54,254 bases of DNA from Deltaproteobacteria bacterium (GTDB lineage Bacteria; SAR324; NAC60-12), in NCBI GenBank assembly GCA_002685535.1, contig NYXK01000182.1:62920-117173 (forward strand), given 5' to 3'. How positions within the stretch are numbered: the stretch's first letter is position 1; every line of letters begins with the position of its first letter. This document shows, one piece after another, positions 1 to 11,295 of this stretch. The position numbers and the translations under genes were made by a program. Under the pieces are notes generated by a model that did no database searches, was not told where the DNA came from, and saw only the letters and a list, made by a program, of their open reading frames with translations.

Positions 1-2933
1 CAAACCACCACATTGGCTCGCCATCTTCTTTCCGCACACATTCACCATCCGCAGATCACCAGATCATTCAGAGCACGTTCTTGAGTTCTTCTCGAATTCA
101 TGCGAGATTTCAGAGCTTCAAGTGATCGCCATACATAAGCTCCCGCTGTGGAGTCATTTATGTCGTAGATCCCATTGATTAATGACGCTGCCGCCGTTGG
201 CTGGGTAGAGATATCTGACGCTGCTGCTTGATCGCCACTACTACTGTGTATGTGTATGTGTATGCGTATCTGTATGTTTGATAAGGTATTCTAAGTTCAT
301 TTTGAAGGTACAGTCACTGTTATTGATATTAATGATTGGCGCAGTGTGCTCGGAGATCAAGAAGTCTCGATTTGCAGGTGAGCGTTCGTGCTGCTAGTCT
401 CGAGTTTGCTGTCATCAAACTTCTGCTGGCTCTCACCGTGAACAATCAATAGGGAGTCAAGAGAACTGGTGAAGTATGGTCAAATTGCTGATTGGAGAAA
501 TGTCTATGATTCGAGAACTTATGTCAAGTCATCAAGGGGACGCATACACCTAAAGCGCGATTTAGAAAGTCGCAATCCACCCTGTCTTAGACATACTCTT
601 TGCTGCGCTGTCCTGCCGAGAACAGCCACTGTGATCATTTCATGCTTTATGTACTGCTAGTAGGTTCGGTGTCTGTGCTTCACTTGGTGAGCTGAAACGG
701 CTCGATCCAAAAATGTCACCAAACCTTGCCCCGCTACTGGTAGGGCCACACTGTCGACCGTGAAGAGAGACAACCGCAAGAATCAAGTGAATAGACTAAC
801 CAATCATATATTTGGAGAGAAACTGTAGAGCTATCTATATCTTGTTATCTGTACTCAGTGCTTACAATCCAAGCAGCGAGCAAATGATGGTGTACCAGTC
901 CCAGAAGCTTTGTTTCGGCGTGTCTGAGAATTTTCTCTAAGACGCAGGCAGTCTTTCAAGACGACAAAATCAATCTCAAGATTTCCAGATATAGTATCTA
1001 GTCTGTTCTACACGTCTGGCAAAGTTAACAATAGAGCTTTGCTGTCAAATTTCCCCACGAAAATGTTTGTTGTCACGAGTTGATTTCTCGCTTAGCACTT
1101 TCACCTCGCAGCCGCGTCATCATGTTGGTGAATCTACATACTTGCAATTATGACGGAATTGGGCTCCGATGTTGTACAGAATGAAGCTGTTTCTGTAACA
1201 ACTATGTACTCAAGTCGCTCGTGCTTCTATCATACCCTTATCCATGGGTCAGACGTGTTGTAGTCACTGTTGAATGATACCATCAACTTGGTAGAAAGCG
1301 CTGGTGAGATTTATATATTTGAGTTCACAATTAATTGAATAATTCGAATGATGTGAGGTTTTAAATCTAATCTTTCCCATATACGATGCCTGCATTTGAA
1401 CTGACAGAACTACTAGATGTGTTGGGTGACGCATCAGTCGAGGAATACCATGTGACATAGAAGAACTCCACGCGACGAAGTTGATCCACCAGCGTTATGG
1501 GTGAGATCTCGTCAGTAGATTATTACATATAGACGTCTCCTGGAAGATATGGTGTCATTGTGGGAGATACAGCTTTTAAACGACACCACAGACTTCTGCA
1601 ACCCTTTCAAGAGGTATACTCTATGCTGGGGCTGGACTTCAGCATTATGAAGCCTGTATTCCGAAATGCTCCTGTCTACACAATCCAAAACACTAGTACT
1701 GAGTTGGTATTTGCTATTCGTAGTCTTTATTTTCAATACATTACGGCGTAGCGAAACCTCTTTTGCCGTCGATATCTGGACTGTTGTCAACGTACCAGCC
1801 TATCTTCTGATACGACTCGGCCTGGAGTGGTGATAACCATTTTGATCAGTATTTCTGGAACGATACCCAATCTATTATCCAACGAACAGTTTTCCGAATT
1901 TTGACGAGAAATTCATCGACCGATGTGGCTTGGACAGGTTGGATGACTCCTTACCTCTGTAATGATGCTCCAGCCATATATGTCTAGTTGTAGAGCAGTG
2001 GATCTACAGAGCGTGAGCATTTAAATGTATCTCAAACGATGACTTTTTATCATAAAGCTCGCCTCAATACATGACAGAGCATCAATCAATTTCCCGTGAG
2101 CCTGTGGATGTGCTCGCCTGAGTGAATTCATTGCTCGAGATTTCCTCGGAGTTGTCATATTGAGCACGAAGATGAGCGACTTTGCTTGCCAAACAAGCTG
2201 CTTACAGTATGATTGAAGTTTCACTGCAGCCGGAAGAGTTGTATAGGAACGTAACACCCTTCTGAGGGATTCGAGGTGAGATTTGCCACTGGGAATAAAC
2301 GCCCCTGAGCTTCAAAATTGGCCAGAATCTACCATAGGTCGACTGATGTTTCTTTCGTACGATGCAAGTCAATTCTCATGATACGTTTCCCAGGTTCTGT
2401 TAGGCAGCTCAACACACGACATTGTGAAGTGTTGACGGGTGGCGAAAGAAAAGCACGTGATCATTCCCAAGTTAAAGAGTATGAATGAATTGCTTTTTCT
2501 TTCCCAGCCAACCTACCCAACTATCGCAATCCTATTTCTCGTCTTTGTTTCCCAAGCCATCCACGCCCCTTCCCATCTAGCACGACTCGAAAACCTCCTA
2601 AATCCGTGGTCGTGGCTGATTTGTAATGTGGCTTGTTCAGCTTCACGTGACCTTCTTCCTTCTTCCACCCCCTTCCCGCTGCCACCAGAAGGCACTCGAG
2701 ATGCCTCGTAATCGCGATTTCTCACCAAGACGATTGCGTCTTCGACTCAGCCTGGAGGTAGGAAAGGTGTATATAACAGCAGCTGAGATCAACCTTGAGA
2801 TTTCCTTTTATCATTCAGAAATAGACACTCAGATCTTCACACAGTTCCTCAAACTCACTTCAACTTCCATCTCAAACTCTCAAAGATTCCTTCTCAAAGC
2901 TCAAACACCTTCAACAAACAGACAAGTATCAAA
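1..2933. other. Gene-free left flank and heat shock gene promoter
   Basis: I see no gene up to the heat shock start at 2934. Open frames here are under 100 codons and show no recognisable domain or convincing splice structure. The first 460 bases contain a short TATG/TGTATG-rich stretch near 245-280. The last 500 bases are the probable promoter of the small heat shock gene and carry stress-type motifs listed separately. Confidence 0.6.
2566..2776 (+). promoter_or_regulatory. Promoter elements of the small heat shock gene
   Basis: A TATATAA box lies at 2770-2776, 158 bases before the start codon. Two STRE-type CCCCT cores lie at 2566-2570 and 2669-2673, and CACGTG E-boxes at 2644-2649 and, outside this span, at 2454-2459. 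STRE cores bind Msn2/4-type stress factors in yeasts. I did not find a clean alternating GAA/TTC heat shock element, so control by Hsf1 is not shown. Confidence 0.45.
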
Positions 2934-3626
2934 ATGCCTTTCTTCCCACAAGCATACCTGCCCACCGAGGCCGCTCTCTTCCAGCTCCTCTCCGAGCTCG
3001 ACCAGCCCCAACAAAAACAACAACAACACCCCTGCGCTCGCCGCGTCCACAGACCTCAAACCTTCACACCCCGCTTCGACGTCACCGAGACGAACGAGGC
3101 ATATGAGCTGTATGGCGAAGTCCCAGGTTTGGAGCAAGCAGACCTCGATATCCAGTTCCAAGACGCACAAACTCTCGTCATCAAGGGCAAGACCGAACGC
3201 CGTCTGAATAACACCGCTTCCACCACAGCCGCTGCTACCGTCCAAGAAGCTGAACAAGCCGCCCAAACAGATGCCGAGACATCTTCTCAAAAGTCTGGAT
3301 ACAGCGCAACTGTCGAGGACGATTATGATGAGGCTGATACCCCTCTTGTCACACCCGCCAGCACCACAACCACACCAACAGCTGCCGAAAAGGGCAAGCA
3401 GCCAGAATCCGCAGCTGCTTCGTCTTCTACTGCTGCTCCGGAGACTGAGGGCCCAAGACCAAGATACTGGGTTGCCGAACGCAAGGTTGGAGAGTTCGCT
3501 CGAAGCTTTACATTTGAGCAGAGGATCGAGCAGGATTTCGTGACTGCTGGGTTGAAGAATGGTGTCTTGAGCGTTGTCGTTCCGAAGAGTTTGAAGTCGA
3601 AGAGGGTTGCTGTTAGTGTTTTGTAG
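2934..3626 (+). CDS. Small heat shock protein (Hsp20/alpha-crystallin, Hsp30-like)
   Basis: This is an ATP-independent holdase chaperone that binds unfolding proteins in the cytosol under heat and other stress. The 230-residue single-exon product has an alpha-crystallin domain split in two. The first half (about residues 45-90) contains YELYGEVPGLEQADLDI, the second (about 177-230) contains the diagnostic A-GLKNGVLSVVVPK stretch. Between them (about 91-176) sits a low-complexity Ala/Thr/Ser/Gln and acidic insert, as known for fungal Hsp30 proteins. The C terminus lacks a clear IxI motif, ending VAVSVL. The start is the first in-frame ATG after a TATA box, in a good context (aaaATGcc). The 3' end converges with the coiled-coil gene. 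A 256-codon antisense frame over it is a composition shadow. Confidence 0.93.
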   Translation: MPFFPQAYLPTEAALFQLLSELDQPQQKQQQHPCARRVHRPQTFTPRFDVTETNEAYELYGEVPGLEQADLDIQFQDAQTLVIKGKTERRLNNTASTTAAATVQEAEQAAQTDAETSSQKSGYSATVEDDYDEADTPLVTPASTTTTPTAAEKGKQPESAAASSSTAAPETEGPRPRYWVAERKVGEFARSFTFEQRIEQDFVTAGLKNGVLSVVVPKSLKSKRVAVSVL

Positions 3627-4059
3627 AGCATGATAATGGCAGACTCGGGATAGACTTTCTTCTAGGGTCATGATAAGCTTGTATTTGTAGAGAAATTTTG
3701 GAGTTGATGGATGGAACTTGTGCTTTGCACTGGCATTGCTTGGAGTTTAGGCATCAGCGGACCTAGATCAGACACTCATTAATGAACAATCAATTGAAAA
3801 CCGTGTTCAAATTCTTGCAGATGAATGATAACGTGAGCTCATGGAAATTCATGCATCTTTCCCTTCCCAGTTACGCTCATGACTTCATGACTTCATCGTG
3901 CTAGGCGAGTAAGCCGTTTTTTAGCCCTGGCGGCTGGTTAAAAGGGTAAGGTAACACACAAATGAGATGTGAGCAGGCAAGAAGAATGTCAAGTACGAAG
4001 ACGAATTGGTATCCAAAAAATAGTAACTGCCAATATACAAGCACCGATGACTGACCCTC
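3627..4059. other. Convergent intergenic spacer
   Basis: This 433-base spacer lies between the 3' ends of the heat shock gene and the coiled-coil gene. It holds a small direct repeat (ATGACTTC twice, about 3879-3895) and AT-rich stretches suitable for 3' end formation of both transcripts. No reading frame of note. Confidence 0.6.
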
Positions 4060-6633
4060 TCAAGATTTCGATCGTTTCTTCTTTACCACCCCTGATTCCT
4101 CACGATCAGCATCGGCTTTTCGTTTCAACGACCGTGATCTGTTCGAAGCCCCATAGTAAGGTTGTGGATTCCTTGAAGTCCGAGGATTGAGCTGTGTTGA
4201 CATAGTAGGGCTGGTGCGTAGAGGAGCCGTGGAGTCAGAACGCCTAGCAGGACGTGACTTCGGACGCCATGGGAGGTGCGATTCATTAGGTACCGACACA
4301 TCACTTTCGACACTGGACAAGTCGCTGATCGACGACTCGTATACATTACTTGCCTTGCGCGGCCGTCGACGGGTACTTGTCGACCTCTGCCGCGGATGTG
4401 GAACGGAGTGGTTATCCTTTTCCTGGTGTTGCTCTGGACGTGGTGCTGGGATAGGTTGGGTAGGTATTTCGCTGGATCCAGGGCCGAGAGATGGAGCTCC
4501 ATCAGGCCAGCTGTCTTCCCCCTGAACTGTTCCGTCTGGAGCCACAATTCTACCACCCAAGCGGATCACCTCATTTCGTAAGGCCACTACCGTGCTTTCA
4601 AGTCGATGGCATTCCGCACGAAGCCGCTCGCACGCAGCCTCAAGTTCTTCTCTGTCCTCATTTGAGTGGTCGAGGTCTTGTCCAATTTGTTGATTCTGGA
4701 TCTCTAAGGTCCTTGATCTTGCCTCTGCCGTTGCTGCTCTGGCCTCGACTTCTTGTAACGTGATGTTTGCGGCTTCGAGCCTATTTGAGAGGGTCTTGTT
4801 CTGCTTCTTCTCTTCTTCTAAGAGATCTCTGCAATCATGGATCTCCTTCTCGTCTCTTTGCGTCTGTCTCTCCCATTGGTCGAGATTCGTCCGATAGTCG
4901 TCTTCAAGGTCTTCAAGTAACCGCTCAAGTTCCTTGACATGAGCTAGAGCTTCGTCTCGCTGCGCTATAACCCGATTCAATTCTTCCATGACCAAATAAT
5001 CTGTTGGACCATTTGCATGCCTAGACAGGCATTCATCCAGAGCCATCTGAAGTTCGTTTGCTGTGCCGGTCGCTTTGTCGAGCTCTGCTTGAAGTGTACC
5101 TAGTCTAGCCAATGCAGCGTCCCTTTCCTCTTGTATATGGACGAGATCGCCAATTGTTATGTTTCCGTGTCGTACCAAGCCCATTGAGACTTGATGAGCT
5201 TCATTCAATGCCTTTCCTAGTTTTCCGACTTCGATTCGCAGTGTCTCCCTCTCAACCCTCAGCCTGTTCTGAGTTCGCCTGCAATCTTCCGATTTCTCAC
5301 GCTCCGCCAAAGCAGCATTGTTTGCCGCTTCTAGCGAAGCCTGGAGCTCAGTGACAACGTCATGTGCTGTTTCAGCAGCTGAATGAGCAAAGGCGTTTTC
5401 TGCCTGTAGGACTTTGATCTCGACTCGAGCGACATCTCGTTCATGCTGAGCCATCGATGCTGCTGCTACGGCGTGCTCTAACTCTTCTTGCAGGAATCCG
5501 ACTTCTTTGCGCTCGACTTCCCTCGTGATTACTTCTGTGTCCAAGACATTTGCTTGCGTTCGCTCTTGGGTTTCTTTCCTGCGAATTTCTGCCTGTACCT
5601 GTGCAATCTTCTCTTGACTCACTGTCAAGGAAGCTTCGAGGATGCGGATTCGCTGATGTGCGCCATTTCTTTCTGCTGTTCTTGTTGCCAGGGTCCTGCG
5701 AGCATCCTCGTTCTGTTGGATTGCCGAATCGCGCTCTGAGCGAATGAGGGTAATTTGTGCCTCGTTGAAGTCGTCGGTACTTGCTGCAGGTATAGCCTGG
5801 GTCGTGTCGTGGTGCTGAGCGATATGTAGCTCTCGCCTGTCATCCCTTCCTATGATTTCCTCTCCATCGTCAGCCAAATCAATGATCTCATCTTCTGATG
5901 AGTCGATCAATGTCTCTATCCCACTGCTGTCGCTTTGTATCGAGTTCCGTTGCTGGACGAGCACTTCGTATCTGAATAGTATTGTCTTCAACTTCTCCCT
6001 TAAGTCTTCATTCTCGTCTATGAGCGTGTCACGATCTGCTTCCACCATGACCTTCTCTGCCTTCACTGCAACAAGTTTCGCAAGGATCTCAGATTCCGTG
6101 GATTCGTGGTCACTGTGCATTCTCAAGGTTTCTCTCTCAAGTTGCGATAGGTAACCACCCTCACGATGCATCTCATAGTAAAGGTCTGGATCAACCACAA
6201 CGATGCCTCGCTGGTCGACTAGATTCTGAACAGTCCTATTTCCGCCAAACAACTCAGATGACAGTAAGCGTCCCACTCGTTCCTCGAGGCTCTGCACCCG
6301 GGCAGAATACGAATTTCGCTGATTTGTAATGTCGGATAAGATCTGGCGGTAGTAGACTTGTTGCTGGAGAGTGCGGGGTGATACCTGGCTTGGGTCATCG
6401 TCAGGATTGGCGAAAGCTTCGTTGGATTCCAGAACAACTTCTTTGAGTGCCTTCAATCGTTCTTTCAAAGCTCGTAGTTGCTTTCGAAGCCGTTCTTCCG
6501 CATCTCCGAACCTAATGTCATAGTCTGCAGCTGTATCGGCATGTGAGTTTCCGTTGTCGACTTCAGGTTGTTCTGGATGGCAATCCGGCGAGTCATTGGA
6601 CGACGTTTCGATCGGCGCATCTAATTGCTCCAT
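4060..6633 (-). CDS. Large coiled-coil protein with C-terminal nuclear localisation signal
   Basis: I do not recognise a named family. The 857-residue single-exon product has an acidic N terminus (about 1-40). About 45-690 is almost continuous heptad-type sequence rich in Glu, Leu, Arg and Gln, typical of a long coiled coil. The C-terminal region (about 700-857) is Ser/Pro/Arg-rich and ends in basic clusters (LKRKADADREE and VKKKRSKS) that look like a bipartite nuclear localisation signal. The frame is open 65 codons further upstream, but I chose the ATG at 6633 because the protein-like acidic sequence begins there and the upstream part reads as non-coding. A structural or scaffolding role at chromatin or the spindle pole is possible; that is inference only. 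Confidence 0.8.
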   Translation of the reverse strand: MEQLDAPIETSSNDSPDCHPEQPEVDNGNSHADTAADYDIRFGDAEERLRKQLRALKERLKALKEVVLESNEAFANPDDDPSQVSPRTLQQQVYYRQILSDITNQRNSYSARVQSLEERVGRLLSSELFGGNRTVQNLVDQRGIVVVDPDLYYEMHREGGYLSQLERETLRMHSDHESTESEILAKLVAVKAEKVMVEADRDTLIDENEDLREKLKTILFRYEVLVQQRNSIQSDSSGIETLIDSSEDEIIDLADDGEEIIGRDDRRELHIAQHHDTTQAIPAASTDDFNEAQITLIRSERDSAIQQNEDARRTLATRTAERNGAHQRIRILEASLTVSQEKIAQVQAEIRRKETQERTQANVLDTEVITREVERKEVGFLQEELEHAVAAASMAQHERDVARVEIKVLQAENAFAHSAAETAHDVVTELQASLEAANNAALAEREKSEDCRRTQNRLRVERETLRIEVGKLGKALNEAHQVSMGLVRHGNITIGDLVHIQEERDAALARLGTLQAELDKATGTANELQMALDECLSRHANGPTDYLVMEELNRVIAQRDEALAHVKELERLLEDLEDDYRTNLDQWERQTQRDEKEIHDCRDLLEEEKKQNKTLSNRLEAANITLQEVEARAATAEARSRTLEIQNQQIGQDLDHSNEDREELEAACERLRAECHRLESTVVALRNEVIRLGGRIVAPDGTVQGEDSWPDGAPSLGPGSSEIPTQPIPAPRPEQHQEKDNHSVPHPRQRSTSTRRRPRKASNVYESSISDLSSVESDVSVPNESHLPWRPKSRPARRSDSTAPLRTSPTMSTQLNPRTSRNPQPYYGASNRSRSLKRKADADREESGVVKKKRSKS

Positions 6634-8026
6634 TTTCACGTAATTTGGGACTGCTGATATCGTAGACGAAAATCTCGATGAAGCCTTCAGAGAGGTGTAT
6701 GTTTTGGTCCATTGTTTTGGATGAAGGAAATGCGCGACAAAGAAATCGACAAATGTGCACATTTCATTCGACAAAGAGCCATGCTGAACACAGAATCGCT
6801 TTTGGCCTATGGATGATACCAGTATCATTAGGGCACTTATATCCAGTGAAAGAGTTACGCATCAAATGCTCCCCAGCGCGTATAAAGTCATGTTGTGCTT
6901 CAAGTGTCGAAATAGTACCAGAATGCCAAAGCATTAGTGAACAAAAGGATCCGCAGAGGCGGATATGAACATTTGGAATATCAATAGACACCGCTACTTT
7001 GCAAATTCAGTGAAAGAAACGCATCTCAATAAGAAAGAAACGAGAGACCAGGCGTGAAATAGTGAGGGCATCTCGGGGCTCGAGATGCACAGGCCAGGCG
7101 ATTCTCCACGGCGGATCTCATACCTGGGCTTCGATATAACTTCCACTTGCTCACTAGAGCACGAGATACATAGCTGAGGGTCGACATGAACAGTTCCTAT
7201 CAGTGTGGGGGTTGCCTAGGGGTGTGTTAGGATTGTTGCGAATATCGTTCAAATGAAGCAGTTGCTGGATGTTGCACGGGCGCCGAGATACCGAGATCCT
7301 GATGCCAAGCACTCCGACTAATCGCGCACCTCGGCCATCCAAGACTACCAGGACTTCGGTATCTTCACCAGATCCGAGTTCCTGCGACAGCATGACCAGC
7401 CAGTATCGAAGCATACGTGCCTTCCAGTCTATCACGATGGTAGAAATGCCGGCGAAATGCAAAATGCCAACCCTTCGACAGCGAAACGGGCCAAAAACGA
7501 ACGTTCGACCAAATTTCGAGACACAAACAGGACAGCTAGTGCTTTGGAAGATGGGTAACACCGGACAAGACTGATGCTGAAGATACGTATCTTGGGCTCA
7601 GACTTGAAAGCTTGCTCATGATGCGCCTGTCCAGTGGGCTGCCACCTTCCGTTGCGATTTTCGAATCCTCCGTTCCTTGCGATGTGCCCACAGTACTGTG
7701 AAGGGTCTGGATACGGGCTGGGTGCCTGCAATGGCAAGGAATGGGCGAATTCCTGATATCGAGTTGAGATGCACACGCCAATTGCAGGACGCAACCTCGG
7801 TGCAAAATCGTTACCCAGGAAAATTTGGCGCCCCTGACCAAAGATATTAGCAGAGGCTGGCACAAGGGAACTGTGAAAAGGGAGCAAGTTGCGAGATCAA
7901 GTATTTTCTGGTATGTGGCTTGAAAGCAGATACAATACATTGAGGGGATCTAAAGCGAAGCAAGTCTCGTTTCCGTCATTATTCAGCAAGCCCAATTTCC
8001 GCACTTTGCTACCCAAGTACGAGCAT
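6634..8026. other. Intergenic region upstream of the coiled-coil gene
   Basis: This 1.4 kb holds the promoter of the coiled-coil gene and the 3' flank of the gene ending at 8027. Two overlapping minus-strand frames (7154-7561 and 7536-7940) are open for 134-135 codons, but have mixed composition and no recognisable motif. I see no supported gene. Confidence 0.5.
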
Positions 8027-9260
8027 CTAATTGGACGTAGGTCGTTCACTGCTTTCTATAGTCCCGACTTCCATCTGCTCATCATCGCCATTGCCATTGA
8101 TCTTTGTGATGACCACCCAAAGAATCCGGTTGGCAACTTTCTCTTCGTTCTTGGCAAGCTTGTTCAGCTTCTTGTCTCCCTTCTTGTAGATCAAGGCAAG
8201 CGCCTTGTTCCTTCTCTCAATCTCCACTTCTCGAGCCTGCTCAAGAATGGCAATCTCCTGTTCTGAACGGGCCTCAATCCTGTACCTATCGTCAGGGGTA
8301 GCTGCAAGTTCGGCTTCAGATTGATGGTGGACCTCAATCATCTTGTTCTCGATGTCTTGAATCGCCTGGTCTGACTTTTCCATCTCAGCTTCAGCCTCTG
8401 GCGCTTTTGACAGCCTCTTCTCTGAGCTCTTGGTTGCTGCCTTGTTCAATTTGGTGTCCTGTCGCTTATTCAACCATCTGAGTGGCGCTCCTCCATATTT
8501 GTCATATGCCCCTTTAGGAAGAGCTGCAGCTTCGAATTCGAGTGGAGCAATGTAGCCCTCCAAGGCACGTGTCCTTCGGACTCTTGGATCTTCGACTGTG
8601 GGCGCAGGAGCAGCAACACTTGGGTCGCGAACAACAACAGCACCAGTCTCCGGAGTGAGATCGCTGAGCTCTTCCAATGGTGGGAGGAGCAGTTTTCCCT
8701 TGGCATCCACGTTATTGCAGTGGATCTCGGCCATCATCTTCTTCGTGGTCATGATCTTGGCGATGAGGTTTCTTGGAGCAAATAGAGTCGTGTTTGCCTT
8801 CTTCATGTAGCTTCGAACTCGGACCATAGACACACCTGCTGACATGCCGACAGATGCGACCTGAAAGACACCTCCGACAACTTGGGCTGGAAGAATCTGC
8901 GTTCCGAGAAGGGTACCGCCAACGATATGTGCCATCTGGAAGATAGGCGATGATATGAACGCACTGTTCAGTCCATCAATGAAATCGATGAATTGGTCAT
9001 GGGATATCGGATCGGGCAGATTGGCGAGAGCCGGAGAATAGGCGCGTGCGAAGGGAGAGAAAGTCTTGATCATGAAAAGCGATGTTTGCTCTGGGACACT
9101 GTAAGTTTTGAGCAGCCTACTACGAAGGCTGTTACTGACGAGGAACGACAATTGGCTTCTCAAGCATGCCACCAATGTAATACTCATACTGGGGTGGGGC
9201 AGACTGCCTGTTCTCTTCTCGGATTGACGCACTGGCCGAGGAGACTGATGATTTCTCCAT
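8027..9260 (-). CDS. Conserved fungal protein of unknown function, two exons
   Basis: The product is predicted as 398 residues from exons 9260-9136 and 9098-8027. Exon 1 holds the motif YEYYIGGMLEKPIVVPR, which I associate with a fungal family of unknown function. Two hydrophobic, Gly/Val-rich stretches (MAHIVGGTLLG, QVVGGVFQVASVG) could be membrane-associated. The C-terminal third is a charged helical region ending in KVANRILWVVITK. The intron needed to join the exons is only 37 bases (9135-9099, GTAACA to TTACAG), below the usual fungal minimum. It does join the frames correctly, giving PRHVPEQ. The alternative is a start inside exon 2 at one of the Met codons near 9232-9068. Unknown function; the gene itself is likely real. 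Confidence 0.7.
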
Positions 9261-11295
9261 TGCTGAAAGGTTGTTTTGGCGGATTATCGCTGAGTAGAAT
9301 GCCTTTGATGCTGGTGATAAGCGTGTGGTGAAATTGTGGATGTTGTGAACGCTGATATGGAACAGATTCGTGGTTTGGATGGAAATGTCGTCCAATATAT
9401 ATCTCAAGCTTCAGAGCTTCGGCCAGGATCCCCGACCCACAGAAGCTATCAATATCAAGCCGTGCCACACGACTTACCACACTCGGAGTAGGGAAGATCT
9501 CATTCTACGAGGCCAAAATAGACTTTTACGGGTTGAGCTAAAGCAAAAGTTCTGTGGCTTGTTCCTCGTCGTCATCGTTCCCTGAGGAAAGATCGGTATC
9601 TGATTGTTCAGCCCTGTCAAGTAGGACCAGTACAGACGCCGCCGCGTAAGCTTGTTTCTTAATTGGACATCTTTGGGCCATCATATCGTGCAGCATGCCA
9701 TGTACTGACAGCCGACAAGCTTTCCAGACACGCGTTGGAAGACCTGACAAGCGAGGACTTGCCCAGGTCAGTTTAAGCTCCCATTAGAGTTATTCTTAAA
9801 TAGACTTCGAGCAGGCACTAGCAAGGCTTGTCTCGGAGAGATCGCAATCCATTGGTCTGGGTGAGATATTCTGGGGCAGGTAGGGCCCCAATTCGCCGAG
9901 TACGATTCGCATTCTCGTTTAGCTCGCACCGAGAAGTTCGGACCAAAACAATGGCTTACTTCAGCCTCTTTTTCATCCACGAATGTGATTACGAGGAAGA
10001 TTTTCTACCTGGAATAATTCGCACATATTTTCGATGTTACATTTGATGTCGCTAATTATCATGGAGGCGCTATCATGACATCGTTGACGGAGAACTTCAA
10101 GTCTTCAACGCGTTCTTTGCACAAACTACCCATCCCTAACCCCAATTCCCGATTTATCCAACTTCGTTTGGTAGTATTTTGGGGGAAAGTTTCATGCCAT
10201 CGTATTCATATACGTTACTTCCGGATCCCCATAGCCATCCTGGCTCGACCTGTTCCCGGCTCCGGAATTTTTGAGGTCCGGATTGGAAATATGGTGTTCC
10301 TCCATCCTCCCTGATCCCCACCAGCATGTGGCTGAAAATGTCTAACCGGTGCTGCAACACTTAATACAGAATCCAGCCTCGTCATCTTGGGCAGTCACAT
10401 GGAATAGGATCAGATTTCGAAAATTCGCAAGCATCAATATCGAGATCGACTTGTTGGGGCATCCAATTTCAACATCATTATCACCCATGATCCAGGAACA
10501 CTTTTTTTTTCGTGTCAACCTGCTTCCTGGAATATCTTGGAGGTCAGCTCTTCTCGGTAGATCTCCCTACACAGAAACGAGCCCTCTCAACAACAGCATG
10601 ATCTTCCTCGCCTCTGCAGTCTCCACAACAGCAAGCAAGCGGGCGAGCATAGCATATCGTGGCATCCAAATGGCACCATGCTGATTGAAAAGAGCTGCAC
10701 CGGCAAGTTCGGAGTAATGTGCGCTGCCTTAGCTAAAGATGCAGCATGTCAAGTTTAGTTTATTTGTGGCCAGGATGCAGATGAGTACGCGAAGCCTTTC
10801 CTCCTCGGCCGTACCCGGCGGACTTCCTTAAGCACAAGAAATTGTCGATAACGTCTTCACTTCACAATCGACGTTCGTTGTTAGATTTGTGAGGGATGTC
10901 AGTACGGCGTACTCTGTGCTTATCTCGCCTCTCGTCATATTTGTCCTGCGACAGTTACTCATGTCCAACTTCACCGACATTTACTTTTCGCCGTCGCCGT
11001 CGCCATAGTTTCGAAAATAGTATCTCAGCATCTCACGAAAGACGGCAAAATTCCAGTTAGTCACATAATGGAGGTGCCTGCGCACCAGGTCTCAACGAAA
11101 GTCATGCCTAGTAAGGAAGAAAAAAATCTTGCGATTCTACTTCCGAACATGTGTTTCCTTCTTCATCAGATCCAGCAAATCAATATCACAGGTTCAGGCT
11201 AGCACCCTCTCTATCCACATGTTCCTCTGTCTTTCTTCAATTCTCTTTATCTCGGATAGATCCTGGGAGCCTCGAATGCGTCCGTACCCACCTCT
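9261..11295. other. Gene-free spacer
   Basis: The 2 kb hold the promoter of the gene starting at 9260 and the 3' flank of the repeat-peptide gene ending at 11296. There is a T9 run near 10502 and a short CGTCGC triplication near 10988. Plus- and minus-strand frames near 10349-10684 are open for about 110 codons but lack any recognisable domain. I see nothing else. Confidence 0.5.

Noticed and set aside
2901..3671. 256-codon minus-strand open frame
   Set aside because: It is antisense to the small heat shock gene and arises from that gene's biased codon use; it has no domain.
10349..10684. Plus- and minus-strand frames of about 110 codons
   Set aside because: The minus reading GAIWMPRYAMLARLLAVVE looks helical, but the frame is interrupted by stops and no family is recognised.
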